A stretch of DNA of 64,000 nt from Pictodentalium vernedei (GCA_031216915.1 CM062294.1:392699217-392763216); one strand, 5' to 3'. Counted from the first letter of the stretch, positions 44,314 to 55,975 are shown. The notes: generated by a model from the letters alone, not told the origin. Translations and numbers: made by a program.

Positions 44314-44799
44314 ACTAGCACGAGAAACCCGATATTTAAAACTCCAATCAAGATGAAAATCTCCGACTGGAAAAATTATCGAGAGGTGGGGGATGTCACA
44401 CAGCCCTAAACCTCCTTCACAGCCATTGGTCACTCATCTAGATCAAAGATTGAGCTAAAAAGAAAGTTGTGAGGGTTTTTGGTTACAAAAAAATATTATT
44501 GGACTGTGGTCACAATTCGTGCCAGACGGAAGGTAAATATACCTCGTGTGTCTAACCCATTAGAATTTGGTGATCGTTCCCAGAGGCTTCATAAATCCAT
44601 TTCCTTGTTTACAGATTGTGTTCACGTTGGTTTAAACTGATACACAAACTCATTCATCAACAATTAGCAATTTTATTCGGATCAGATTGAAAGTTTAAAC
44701 AAAATCCAGACGCTGACACTTTGTTTATCGTTCGGAAATTGTTATAATATAAATCATAAACTTGTTACAGGCGACTTCTGCCCTACACATTACAGAAAC
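44314..44799. other. Unassigned sequence
   Basis: No recognised coding or repeat feature. Confidence 0.5.
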
Positions 44800-44886
<87 letters not shown>

Positions 44887-44889
44887 TTT
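44800..44889. repeat. (TTTA)n microsatellite
   Basis: About 22 units. Confidence 0.98.
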
Positions 44890-45035
44890 CAGTTTTCGGT
44901 TACATGTCAATACGCCATTCCAAGAGCATGGACAAACAGAATAATCGAACGGACGAAAATTAATTTATTTCCCAAAATTAGGTATTATTTTTAAAGTAAA
45001 TAAGTAATTTTTGCAACCATACCTTGGTGTCCACT

Positions 45036-45047
45036 TAAATAAATGAA

Positions 45048-45102
<55 letters not shown>

Positions 45103-45104
45103 AT
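45036..45104. repeat. (AAAT)n microsatellite
   Basis: About 17 units, opposite phase to the tract at 44,800, and followed by repeat R3 copy 2. Confidence 0.97.
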
Positions 45105-45220
45105 TTGCATTTTGTTATACTTCAATTTTTTTGTTCGGAGATGGGTTATAGATAATTTTTTTATTTATTTTTTTTTTATTTTATAATATCTATAAGCTTT
45201 TACCAAATTTTCTCAGATTT
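45103..45220 (+). repeat. Repeat R3, copy 2
   Basis: Parallels 43,972-44,095, including CTATAAGCTTTTACCAAATT versus CTATAAACTATTACTAAATT. Confidence 0.8.
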
Positions 45221-45413
45221 TTCTTACGGAATTGAAAAAGAGTGATATAAGATTAATTATTCAGATATTTTTAACATTCTTTCATCACCTTCTCTGTGAT
45301 GTTTTAAGCTCGCATACTTTTGTCTTCATGTTTTTGTTTGATTTTGGCTGGTACAAAGTTATTGTGCATTTATCAAATTTCAAACTATGCATCTTGAAGT
45401 GGAGCGGCATTAA

Positions 45414-45645
45414 CTCTTTAAACCCTGGCGGTATCTTAAATTTCAATTCAAAGGCAGCAATGTGAAGAGTCCGTATTCATTACTGGGGGTAGACCAATTA
45501 ATATGTTCAAGGTGCGGCCTTGAAGCTGCGCGTTAAAAATATTAATTGGTCTATCCCACACACTTACTTAGCAGCCATTCTACTTAATGAAATTATGACG
45601 TATCATGTTCGTGGTCTGGAAAAGTGGATTTTCTGTTTGAAAGGA
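45414..45645 (+). mobile_element. MITE-B copy
   Basis: TTAA flanks 45,410-45,413 and 45,646-45,649. Shares GGTAGACCAATTAATATGTTC, a GCCTTGAAGCTGCGCG palindromic centre, and the CTTAATGAAATTATGACGTA block. Confidence 0.88.
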
Positions 45646-45785
45646 TTAACAAACTCTAAATGCATATATATTGGGCACATGCAAATGTCTTGACTCACAG
45701 TCTAGGTTGTGTGTCAGGGACGTGGATATAGAGGTATGGGCGGCCCCCTCCCACGAAATGTTTTGTGGGAAAATTTTCAGACTTT

Positions 45786-46045
45786 AAATCAATAAAAAAA
45801 TTACATTACATTCAGTCGAAATTCGGGTTTTTAAAAAATGTGCTTTATGTCTTTAAATGTTCATATTATTATATTATACTTGCTCGTTTATTGCGTTGAT
45901 AAATCAATAAAAAAATTACATTACATTCAGTCGAAATTCGGGTTTTTAAAAAATGTGCTTTATGTCTTTAAATGTTCATATTATTATATTATACTTGCTC
46001 GTTTATTGCGTTGATAAATCAATAAAAAAATTACATTACATTCAA
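45786..46045 (+). repeat. 115-bp tandem repeat, 2.2 identical copies
   Basis: AAATCAATAAAAAAATTACA starts at 45,786, 45,901 and 46,016. The first two units appear identical, so the duplication is recent or recently homogenised. Confidence 0.96.
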
Positions 46046-46049
46046 TCAA

Positions 46050-46660
46050 TTCGTCGTTACTTGTGAGTTTCCCTGTGGTACATGGGTTAAATTGATAAAA
46101 ATTATCTCCCAACATCCAAATTAACAAATTATCGCGGCACTTCTTTGATCTGCGGATTACTGACACCTACCCCATTAGAATCACATCGGCGAAACGGGAA
46201 GACCCCCTTTTTTGGCCTGTGTCCTGGAAGGTATATGCGCATAAAAAGAACGAGCAGAAAGTCTCCATATGCCTGGTATATCAAGGAGAGCGTCTTTGAC
46301 ATTACGATAATAATTTTTCGGAAAAATTCAGGGAAAGGTGGTGACGGGGTCATAAATCTCCGACAGGCATTAGCGATATGATGCATCGCTAATTTCTGTC
46401 GGAAATTATAAGGTCGCACCCTCCACCAGAAAACTGCTGTTTATGCCACCGGGGCGGTGGGCGATGAGCGAGGAGAGGCAACTGATTTTTTTTTTTTTTC
46501 GATTTGTCAAGTAAAGAATTGATATACATTTTATATTTTGTTTGTGCTGGATTTTACAGGGATACATGGGCACGGTGGTTGGTGGAACCAGAAAAGGCGC
46601 TATTGGGACGTAAAATAATGTCTTTAGCATTTATCCCTATTCATTACGTGTAAATATGTC
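46050..46660. other. Unassigned sequence
   Basis: GGAGATTTATGACCCC-type and TTATCTCCC stretches, but no recognised gene. Open frames on both strands (46,129-46,419) overlap and have no identifiable product. Confidence 0.45.
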
Positions 46661-46661
46661 T

Positions 46662-46663
46662 GT

Positions 46664-46758
<95 letters not shown>

Positions 46759-47030
46759 TGTCACATAATTCTACGCAGTGGCTAATCGTGACCGCAACAT
46801 GGATATAAGGTCAAGTCCAGCCAATCATTTATACCCATCTTCTCCATTTCAAGGGACTTTCACCCCATGTATTGGTGACCAGGTTCTATTTTACCAATAA
46901 AACAGCTTGCTCACTACAGTAAACAATCATTGCTTCACTTCCCGAGGTTTCCTCCGGGTTCTGTTCAATGAAATGATTTTGTATTTAAGCACTCTGCCTG
47001 GATACGGTATCTCATAATTTTTACGAAGAT

Positions 47031-47101
<71 letters not shown>

Positions 47102-47370
47102 GGTCATGTGTCACATACTTCTCGGCACAATGGCTAATCAGGACCGCAACATGAATATAAAGTCAAGTCTAGCCAGTCGTTCATACCCATGTTCTCCATT
47201 TTAAGGTAACACTCCAGGTGTGGGTGACCAGTACCAGTAAAACAGAGCATGTATACCACAGCAATAAGCATTGCTTCACTTTCCCGAGTTTCCACCGAGG
47301 TCTGTTTAATGAAAGCATTTTGTATTTACACACTCTGCCCTTATACGGTATTTCATAATTCTACAAAGAT

Positions 47371-47429
<59 letters not shown>

Positions 47430-47525
47430 TATGTGGTCGCAACATGGATATAAAGTTAAGTCCAGCCAATCGTTTATACCCATGCTGCTCATTTTTGAGG
47501 ACTTCCACCCCAGACAATGGTTAGA
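46662..47525 (-). repeat. Three tandem (TTTA)n-linked units related to the SINE1 3' region
   Basis: Each unit begins with a long (TTTA)n tract (46,662-46,759; 47,030-47,101; 47,370-47,430). It continues with GTCACATA.TTCT, TGGCTAATC.. ACCGCAACATG, AAGTC.AG.CCA, and TACGGTAT.TCATAATT just before the next tract. TCACATA and GGCTAATCATGACCG also occur in SINE1, so these are probably tandemly amplified SINE-related 3' parts. Confidence 0.78.
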
Positions 47526-47749
47526 ATTGACATAAAATCTCGCCAACTTTATTAAAAATTGTCATTTAGATTACATTATTTCTTTCACTTTTTTCCCACC
47601 AAAACGTAGCTTATAATTTTATATAATTAATGTGAGAACAGAATTCTCCCAATCAGCGCTTCAAGTTGTAGCTTGAGCTTAGGCGTCCCCTTCCACCAGC
47701 CACAACTTCCACCCTCCGCCATATTTTGAAATATTTCGAAAAAGACCTT
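47526..47749. other. Unassigned interval
   Basis: A few blocks (TTTTTTCCCACCAAAACGTA) faintly resemble MITE-A; not called. Confidence 0.4.
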
Positions 47750-47945
47750 CAGTGGTGGCGCCAGGATTTCCTCGACGAAGAGGCATGTAGACCCCGACAG
47801 GGGGCTAGGGTATCATGTTGACAAGCCTTCAAGAATGGAGGCAATTTCTCCGTCTGAGCGTAGACCTCCCCGGTAGAGAGAGGGTCCTCCCTAAAGGGAG
47901 TGGGTGGCTATAGTCCCCATTGCCCCCCTATCAGCGCCACTCCTG
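47750..47945 (+). mobile_element. Small hAT-like element, about 196 bp
   Basis: Left end CAGTGGTGGCGCCAGGATTT; right end is the complement of CAGGAGTGGCGCTGATAGGG. Flanking octamers AAGACCTT and AACACTTT agree at six of eight positions, consistent with a decayed 8-bp duplication. Confidence 0.65.
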
Positions 47946-47992
47946 AACACTTTAAAGTTATTCTGGTGACATTTCAAAGTTTCCAATCTTAC

Positions 47993-49524
47993 CGGGAGGA
48001 GGGGGGGGGGGTGGCGGAAACAAATGCGCGAACATAGGTGAAAATTTTTATTTTGGCGATTTTTTGATCTACCTACCCTTTCCTGCACAATTTTTCCATG
48101 ACATATTGGGAGACCCATCCTCTTCTCATCAACTTATATAGAAAACTTTGGCACTCGAAACGCTTAATGCATACTGTTTCAATGCATATTTTTATATGTC
48201 CAAACATGTTTCCATTTACTCTATCAGATGCATTTTTTAAGACTTACCAGATTCACATCAGTTCACAAAGACATATTACTGTATAGCTTGAACCCCGCGT
48301 GGGCCCAGGTATAATAGGTCCACATTTGGTAGCCAGGTTGTTAACGCACAGCAGCGATGGCCTGGCTCTTCATACAGACATTTTAATACAGTATTGATGA
48401 AGCAAATTCTAGGGAATTTGTTTTATCCTAATACTGAGGTGTCTGTGTGGATGAGCTTGTTAGTTCCTCCAGTGGTTGGTGAATTCCTTTGGCCATCCAG
48501 TGGATCTGTTTGAATAATTCTACCTTCATCTTGGGAACTAACAATGTTGTGAGAAGGCAACATACAACCATAGTTGTTGAAAGCAATGTAAAACCCCAAT
48601 CAAACCAGATAAGACAATTGAGACAAACTAAATGTGTATCTTAATATTCTTACGAATCTAGTTTCTCAGTGTTTACCTTTCTAATGAAACTCAATTATTC
48701 TTTTTCCTAGAAACCTTTGATTTTAAACCAAATTTAAATAAGCTTTTTCTAATTTTATCTCTGATATGCAGTGATATGCACTTCGAACAGTCAAGTTTCT
48801 GTAAACCATGGCATATGCAGGCGTATGTAAGCACTGTGCCTGGTGTGCCCATAATTAATTTACTACTGCTTATACTGTAACCGTGTATTTGTTGCAAATA
48901 TTGGTTGAGAAAATGTGAACTTGTTTTTGTTCTGGCTTTAGAAGGGCAAACCTTGTGTTTTTTGTTTTTGTTTTTGTTTGCATCTGCATACCAGGATAGA
49001 GACCAAAAAGACTTTTGTTTTTGTTAAATGAGACTTTTTTGTTTTTGTTGAAATAAAAATTAATATTTTCAATTTTTTCATTTTGAAAAATCAGTCCCCC
49101 TAGCTATTATGACTCATTAGACAATATTATATATACTATGCTTTATTTTAAAAAATGTTCTACTGAAAAAAAACTTGATATGAATGAATTATGTTGTGAA
49201 AGGATATATTTGTTGACTTTAGGAAGAAATTGTCGGGCAATTTTTTTCCGCTCAATATTGACCGCCCATCACCATCCATAAGTCAGTTTGGGATGAAAAT
49301 CTCCTATATTTCTATATTAAGGAGGTTAGTTTTGTTACTATTGCTTCTAAATGGGCTTTTATGATCAATTGGTGACATTTTGGGACACAAAAGATGCCAT
49401 AACAGTGAAAAAGGAGGAAAATGCATTAACTGTTTTCGCACATTTTTGAGGGGCACTTGACCACCCACCCACCCCCACCTATGTTCATGCAATTTTTTTC
49501 CGCCACCCCCCTCCCTCCTCCCCG
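47993..49524 (+). mobile_element. hAT-like element, 1.5 kb, no transposase
   Basis: Inverted ends: CGGGAGGAGGGGGG...TGGCGGAAACAAAT on the left, complement of CGGGGAGGAGGGAGGGGGGT on the right, each followed inward by a GAACATAGGTG block. Flanking repeats ATCTTAC at 47,986-47,992 and 49,525-49,531. The 1.5-kb interior has no long ORF; it includes a (TTTTTG)n-rich stretch near 48,955-49,050. Confidence 0.85.
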
Positions 49525-49677
49525 ATCTTACTTCAGTTTTTTTCAGTTCACCCACTCTTTTAAAAGCTAACAGGTGTGTTTGTCGTTGATAACTTTGTTA
49601 TTTCAAGTTACATGTTTGCCTTATTCCTCAAGTTTTCTTGTGTTCTATTACATCTTTCTAGATACTAAAATAATTAA

Positions 49678-49907
49678 CCCTTTGACCTCTAGTGGTATCT
49701 TCCATGCCAGTTCAATGCAGAAATTAGAAGAGTCCATATTCATTATTTGGAGTAGGCCAGTCAATATTTTCAACGTGCAGCCCTCAAGCTGCACGTTGAA
49801 CATATTGTTTGATCTACCCCACACATTTACTGAACAGCCATCCTATATAATGACGTTATGACGTATCATGTTGCTGGTCGGAAAAACGGCAGCTAGGGTT
49901 CAAAGGG
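49678..49907 (+). mobile_element. MITE-B copy, near-complete
   Basis: TTAA flanks 49,674-49,677 and 49,908-49,911. Ends CCCTTTGACCTCTAG and CTAGGGTTCAAAGGG. The centre AACGTGCAGCCCTCAAGCTG is part of a hairpin with CAGCTTGAGG-type pairing. Confidence 0.94.
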
Positions 49908-49911
49908 TTAA

Positions 49912-50865
49912 GATGAATCCTCAATAAGCACCTTACTTGGAAATTAAAGTTATTGATAATTACGTTTGTGTGTATAATTTGCAGTTGGAAGTTTTTGTTC
50001 AAATCACATATGGAGACTGAAACTAGATTTTCATGAAAGAACAAAGCAAAATTTGAAACCAAATTAAATCTAGTAAAATAACAATTCTGGTATCAAACTG
50101 GTAACTCGGTAAAAATTGCATCACAAATAACTTTTGTTTCCTGAAGTCAAACTGCACATACTTGATGAATTAGGATGCCCCCAAACAATCTCGCACACTA
50201 TATATTACACCGTCACTCATTTAATTAATGTAATTAAGCCGCCAAATTAAGACAAATGATCTGACCGTAATTGTTCTAGATCTGCCATAGAATGTGTTGA
50301 TGCAAACCAGATTATCCATTGCAGGGAAACTCGTGGCTGATATATCAATTAGTGACGCCATGGCAGGAAATGTGTTGTCCAGACCACCAAAATAATGGTT
50401 CAAATTGAGATAACCTGAAACTAAAGGTCGTGGGTGCTAATAATAGTCAGCTAGTAGGAATAATGCGTTAATAATCTGATATTCTGATATACCCGAACAG
50501 TTTACATTCATGCAATTTGTTATTCGAATGACATGTTCTGGATTACCCTCACCGCGAACTTCGTGTGTAGGGATGTAGCCAGAGGATCTTCAATGGGGGA
50601 TGGGGTGATCAGTTAGATTTATAACTGGGGTTGGGGTCCCAGCTCGACATGCCATAGGCATGCCCCGAGGGCCACATGCCTGTGTTGGGGAAAGTTTGAG
50701 TGGGGGTTTCTCCCTCTCGATGGCGGGGAGGGCCTCTCCCCGGAAAAAGTTCTGAACCCCTGAGATGGATTCTGAGGCATCCCTCTGACTAAGATCTAGT
50801 CATTTTATCCGCAAGAAAAATGCATTTCCCCAGGTAAGTCAATGAGTTTTCCTTTACACTGGTCA
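49912..50865. other. Unassigned sequence
   Basis: No gene recognised. GGGATGTAGCCAGAGGATC at about 50,570 resembles a hAT-type left end; no right end was established. Confidence 0.45.
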
Positions 50866-50867
50866 GG

Positions 50868-50994
50868 CTACACAAGGACTATAGACTGGCAGCTATTCAG
50901 TCAATACCTATACTCCTTCCAACTGACTGACATTGGAAGGAGTAGGTATTGGCTGAATAGTTGCCAGTCTATAGTCCTGATGTAGCCTGGTCAT
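50868..50994. repeat. Strong foldback, about 127 bp
   Basis: GTCAGGCTACACAAGGACTA ... ACTCCTTCCAA pairs with TTGGAAGGAGT ... TAGTCCTGATGTAGCCTG. The arms are about 58 bp with few mismatches and the loop only about 10 bp. Confidence 0.9.
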
Positions 50995-51835
50995 TGAAAG
51001 TGGGACGGAACGATGAATTCGAAAAACCGGACCGGTCACAGATTCGAGTCGGAATTTCGGAAAATTTGGTCAGCTGATTGGGAAAAGTCAAGTTATTTCG
51101 GGGGGGGGGGGGGGTCCCCACCCATATCGCTGCGTGCCTGTATGATTTACCCTGTAGCGGCCGAAAAGAGCTTCATATGAGAATGGGAGAATGGGGTATA
51201 AGGGGCATTTATCCCTATAGCGCCTGCCATTCTCGTACTGAGGTGTGATATCAAATTATTTGTTTTCACCAAATGTACCCAACTCAAAAAAAAGTTTGAC
51301 ATCATATTTTGATTATATACATAATCCATCAAAAACTGTTATCAAATTTAGTTTTCGACTTCTCGTTTTGGCCAGTTTGTCTGTTCGAACAGAAGCGGGT
51401 GTGTTCTTTGTCGAAATAAGCAGGCTCGTATAACCACGGTTCTATAATAGCGGGGGAGGGGGTGCCTAGACAGTTTTTTGAGTGGTTAAGAATGATATTC
51501 GGAAGGCCGTTGTGTGGGTTAAAAATTTTGTGCTATCAAATATAATTTTCGACTTCTCATCTTGTCCCGCGTGCCTGCTGAGCAGAAGCGGATGCGTTCT
51601 TTTTGAAGTAACTCCAAACAAGAGCTTTTTTGCGCGTCCGGTTGTCAATCTGTGCGTTTTATTAAAATTTAAAGTGTATTGCTCAGCCCAAAATTTATTT
51701 CCAATGCACTTTTGCTAAAAAAAATTATGTATTTCAGCACCAACGCGCGTCTTATATGGAGTGCTGGCCGGATCCATTCTAATCATACCACCTATATTGC
51801 TGCGTAAATAAAGAGGCGTAGACAAATGCCACCCC
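50995..51835. other. Unassigned sequence
   Basis: A related pair of stretches (TTTTCGACTTCTC.T.TTG...GAACAGAAGCGG.TG) occurs at about 51,351-51,404 and 51,547-51,596, a diverged direct duplication of about 200 bp. A G run lies at about 51,100-51,114. No gene recognised. Confidence 0.55.
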
Positions 51836-51910
<75 letters not shown>

Positions 51911-51920
51911 TAATAATAAT
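51836..51920. repeat. (AAT)n microsatellite
   Basis: About 28 units with one substitution near the right end. Confidence 0.98.
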
Positions 51921-52317
51921 GTAAAAAAAAAACAAACAGACGAACAGACACACTATAAAAGTCATGCACTACAAAAATCTCCAACATAATTAATTATTTC
52001 TTTTTATTTCGTTTTAATTTATTTGATTGTATCTTTTTCATTTATATTTTTCTTTTCAGCTGATTGTTCAAAACTGAGATATTGGGACAGATGTTGGTGT
52101 CGGCGTTCAAAATTAAGTTCGGAATTCTATTTTTTTCCGATTTTACCTGATCAGAGCCAGATACAAAAAATTCCATTATTGTTCCCATATTTTTTCAAAG
52201 CAATAACTTATAAGGTCTCAATAGAACGAGCTTAATGTGCTCGTTATAAACAACAGAACGGGTTGGGGTGCTTGTAAACTATGCTGTAGAAGAAAAAAAA
52301 TATGCTGTTCAACCATT
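51921..52317. other. Mostly unassigned; MITE-A ghost near the end
   Basis: ACTTATAAGGTCTC and AGAACGAGCTTAATGTGCTC near 52,205-52,245 suggest a heavily decayed MITE-A. Confidence 0.45.
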
Positions 52318-52552
52318 TAACAGGTGTATCGAGAAAGTACACCTTGAGCTATACGACAAAAATGGCCATTCAAATTTGATTGATTTCAGTTGTTGCTGCT
52401 TATGAGCTATTATTGACACGAGCTCCCCGAGATCGTTCCAGTGAGGTGTCACAAGCTATGTTTTCGTAGCAAAAATGGAAATTTTTTAGTTGTTCAGGAA
52501 AGAAATATTATAGGTGTCATCTTCTGGTCGTGTCAAGTTAAAAGCGTAAGCT
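52318..52552 (+). mobile_element. Degraded MITE-A relic
   Basis: AATGGCCATTCAAATTTGAT, GAGATCGTTCCAGTGAGGTG and GCTATGTTTTCGTAGCAAAA keep the family order; termini not preserved. Confidence 0.7.
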
Positions 52553-52757
52553 ATTTATTAGTGTATAGCGTGCAGGGGTATGGCCACCCATTGGGTGATG
52601 AGTACAACATCACTGCGTGCACTATACAAATTATCTCGACCCCATTAATTTTTTTTGTCATAATTCCTTCATATTGCAACATATCTGGAGAGTGATAAGT
52701 TATTTGATATTAGAGGTATGCTCGTCCAAAACAAAAATAAAGAGCCATGATATTTAA

Positions 52758-53107
52758 CCCTTTACCCAACGAATCGCCCGCATCTACCTGCGTAATTTGC
52801 AAACTGAGCAGTTGAAAAAAATAAATTTAAAAAAAACATTTCAACAAAACCACATCATGTAACCCCCTCATTGGAATGAGCTCGTTCGAATGAGGGGTTA
52901 CATGATATGGTTTTGTTGACAGATTTTAAAAATGTAAAAAATAGTAATTAAAATAATAAATTTTGATATTCTTTGCGTTGGGTGAACGAGCTCGTCGAGG
53001 GGTCTTACCCTATGATTTTGGGACAAAAAATGAAAAAATAATGAAAATTAATTGGCGATTTTTGAGAATAGCGCTGGCCGGTTTTGGTCGTTACGTTGGG
53101 TAAAGGG
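52758..53107 (+). mobile_element. Chimeric MITE: A2 body joined to A1 right half
   Basis: TTAA flanks at 52,754-52,757 and 53,108-53,111. The first 230 bp are a near-complete A2 (GAATCGCCCGCATC to TTTGCGTTGGGT). At about 52,985 this runs directly into an A1 centre (GAACGAGCTCGTCGAG) and the complete A1 right half to GTTGGGTAAAGGG. The A2 right terminus and A1 left half are missing. Confidence 0.92.
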
Positions 53108-53111
53108 TTAA

Positions 53112-53305
53112 CGCCGGTTGAAGACAAGTTCACCATCGAAGTGCAGTATGCTTTAGTACAGAGTGCCACCGTGTCACACGCGAGCAATCAGGATTAAGCG
53201 TCTTACCTGAGGACACAACGCATGAGGCGCACGTCCGAATCGAACGGTCGATCTTTCGATTAAAAGTCCAATCCTCTTACCAATGAAGCATCGCGCTTCC
53301 TAACA
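53112..53305 (-). mobile_element. SINE1, 3'-truncated
   Basis: Reads as the SINE body (GGTTGAAGACAAGTTCACCA, GTGCAGTATGC) then the tRNA-like head in reverse, with a decayed B box (GTTCGATTCGGAC on the minus strand). It begins at the TTAA of the chimeric MITE. Confidence 0.82.
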
Positions 53306-53486
53306 CGTTCATGGTTTTTAAAGATAGATTTTTGCGACGAACAAAAACTTTCGATAATATGTCGATTCTATGGGTGTTCTCTGACAGCTTTTTGGGCTGC
53401 AATAAATGCTTGAACATTGCATAATTAGGGAGCTGAAACTGCTCTCCTGGTCGACGAAAAATAAAACATATTAAAAAAGAAATAAA

Positions 53487-54105
53487 TAGAGGATATGGAA
53501 TGAGTGTTTTTCTCATATAATATTTATGAAACGAGTCTAAAAATTCGGACGAGTTTCATAAATATTATATGAGAAAAACACTCATTTCATATTCTATTTA
53601 TCATATGACACACACACGCACAAATTAGCCACTTAGTATGACTTTTTAACACATCACCTAACTTGAGTTGCAGACGGCACTTGGAAAAAACAACGTTCCA
53701 ATGAGGGGTCATAACCTATGTTTTGGAAGCAAAAAAGTGAAAATATAAAAAAAATGTATGGCGTTTTTCTTATAGGTAAAAGATTAATACAATATAACCC
53801 ACCCTAAATAGGACAGATAACGTAAATTCTCCCTACTGAAATTATGCAAATGTGACCCAGTTGTATTTTGTTTAGCCAATCAAATTGTCCAGTTTTGAAA
53901 TTGACCAACGAAAGCCCCCTACACTAATTATGCAAATTACGAAAATGTGGCCCAGTTGTATTTTGTTCAGCCAATCAAATTCTATAGTTTTGAAATTGAC
54001 CAATGGAATTGACGGAAGGCTTTATTTATCACTGATTAATATGAAAACAAAATATCAAATGTTTTAAAGTGAACAAAACGGACGAGTGATATGATAAATA
54101 GATAA
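53487..54105 (+). mobile_element. Compound palindromic repeat element, copy 2
   Basis: Follows the 1404-2135 copy block by block. The foldback core is reduced to TAAAAATTCGG, and the embedded MITE-A keeps only its right half (AACGTTCCAATGAGGGGTC onward). The duplicated octamer/CCAAT segment is present (about 53,839-54,005). TIR-like ATTTATCATATGACAC and ATATGATAAAT remain. Confidence 0.85.
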
Positions 54106-55140
54106 TATTAATAATAATCAAAATACCGAAATCGAATTCTCAGGTACATAGATAAACATAATTTTGTTTTCAACATTTTTTTTCCTATGAGAAAGCTGAT
54201 TTCGACGGATATGGAAAATTTCATTGCCTCGGAATTTTCCGTGATTGGTCAACTAACCAGTTCGGATTGAAAAACTATGGCAGCGTTTTTCAAATATCCG
54301 ATAATTCTCGCCTAGAAAATTTACTTTATCGAATCTGATGCTTCATACGAGTGATATATAAAACATAAGGGTACTTTTACATAATGGAAATTGTGGTTTT
54401 ATTAAATGGTCAACATATTTTTTTTTAAAATCGCGTCAAACCGTCTCTTTATTAAACAAAACATTTATTGGGAAAATATAAGTTGGATATCCTCCAGTGG
54501 GTACTATCAGTAGGATAACATTCAGCTATCCATCTTTACCGCTTCATCTGAAACAACCAAAGGGAACGACTTTTGCAAAAGAATTCATTAATGACTAAAT
54601 ATTCTTTATTTTTGCCTCAAGTAACAACCATATCAGACCGAAGCTGCTCATAAAAATTGCAATTCAAATTTTATTAACCTATCCAATTTTCTCCCCACAA
54701 CAGAACTAGGAAGCTAAGGACGAGACTCCGAGCTGAAGTCTACTAATTGAATAATATATGAAATGTTGTAATTATTATAATAAATTAAGTTTGACATAGA
54801 ATTGTGAATTAATCCCAAAGTAATTGTTCGGGTTCCCAGGCCAGGAAGGAAGATCGAGAACCAAATCCCTGGATCGAGAAACAAATCCCTAGTACGTTGG
54901 GCCTATAACCAGACAAATATATCGTTAAGAAATCTTTATTTTCTCTGTAGGGCAGAGCCAATCCGCTGTCGCGGGAAAGATGGTGGGCATCGGTCCTTCC
55001 CCGTTAGTGTGGTCCAGTTTTTTAATTAATCCAGTCACGTGAACGAAGCTCATACCTGGATTGAATAGCTCGATCATCGCTATGTTTTGAATATATTTAG
55101 CCATAAGGGAAACCTAACTAACATTCTTGTGATTAGTATG
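54106..55140. other. Unassigned sequence
   Basis: No gene recognised across about 1 kb. A tandem phrase CC.GGATCGAGAACCAAATCCC occurs near 54,850-54,890. Confidence 0.5.
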
Positions 55141-55146
55141 TGCTAA

Positions 55147-55300
55147 CCCTTTAACAAACACAAAACTAAATGATGAGGTTTGCAAAATATTTATAGAATA
55201 ACTAAAATACCTCATTTTGGGGCTCAAAACATAGCTTATCACCCCTCATGGCAACGAGCTCGACGAGCTCGTTCCAATGTGATGTCATAAGCTAGTCCTT
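55147..55300 (-). mobile_element. MITE-A left part and centre
   Basis: Flank CTAA, then CCCTTTAACAAACAC and a palindrome around CAACGAGCTCGACGAGCTCG. It stops after GTCATAAGCTAG; the right third is missing. Confidence 0.8.
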
Positions 55301-55446
55301 GGCTTCCTAATTGGGTTAGTGTATTACCAAATCAACTTAACTTACGAGATTTGGCCCAAGGAGGAAGAACTTTTTCAACAGTCGACAGGTCTGCTATATA
55401 CATGTTGAAAGGTATGCATAATTTAATTTGCGCGTGGTCCAACCAG

Positions 55447-55714
55447 CAGTGGCGTAGATAGCTTTTCGCTGGCGGAGGACGGGTAAGCTCAAAATTTTCC
55501 GACAGACCGAAAAATTTCCGACAGTGTAACAACAACAAAAACCCAAACAAACAGAAAGAATCTGTTGTTTACTGCAAATGTACTGAAAATTGGTCTTTTT
55601 AACCCAAAATTTACCCAAAATGGCATGTTTTTATCCCCAAAGCCAGCATTTTAATGTTATTAGGCATAAATTCACATAAAAATGGAGCCCCCCCCCCCCC
55701 TATCTACGCCGCTG
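55447..55714 (+). mobile_element. hAT-like MITE with perfect 8-bp target duplication
   Basis: Ends CAGTGGCGTAGATAG and complement of CAGCGGCGTAGATAG. Exact flanking CCAACCAG at 55,439-55,446 and 55,715-55,722. A C run precedes the right end. 268 bp with no coding capacity; two minus-strand frames crossing it are not genes. Confidence 0.94.
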
Positions 55715-55774
55715 CCAACCAGTGGTCTGACACAAAGTAGTTTTTATCTGAATTGGGGTGGAGGGGAGGGTCAC

Positions 55775-55975
55775 AGGTAAACAGCCTATCTGGCTATGTC
55801 ACCCCCCTGCGATATACATGTTTATTCCTTTTTTTCATGGGATAATAGTTTGTAATAGTTTTATATTGTTTTATGTATTTTTACTGTCTACTGTTTTCTG
55901 TATCTATTGTACTATTCGTATACCGAGAATAAAATCATCAATCAACCAGCCAATCAATCCAATGTCCGAGCCAAT
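55775..55975 (+). mobile_element. LINE 3'-end fragment
   Basis: Contains ATCTGGCTATGTCACCCCCC, an AT-rich stretch, an AATAAAA signal and a closing (ATCA)n-like tail. The CTGGCTATGTCACC..CCTGC block also occurs in the minus-strand fragment at 61.3 kb, so both derive from related non-LTR elements. Confidence 0.65.

Noticed and set aside
45718-45760. hAT-type left end (GGACGTGGATATAGAGG)
   Set aside because: No matching right end or target duplication could be found.
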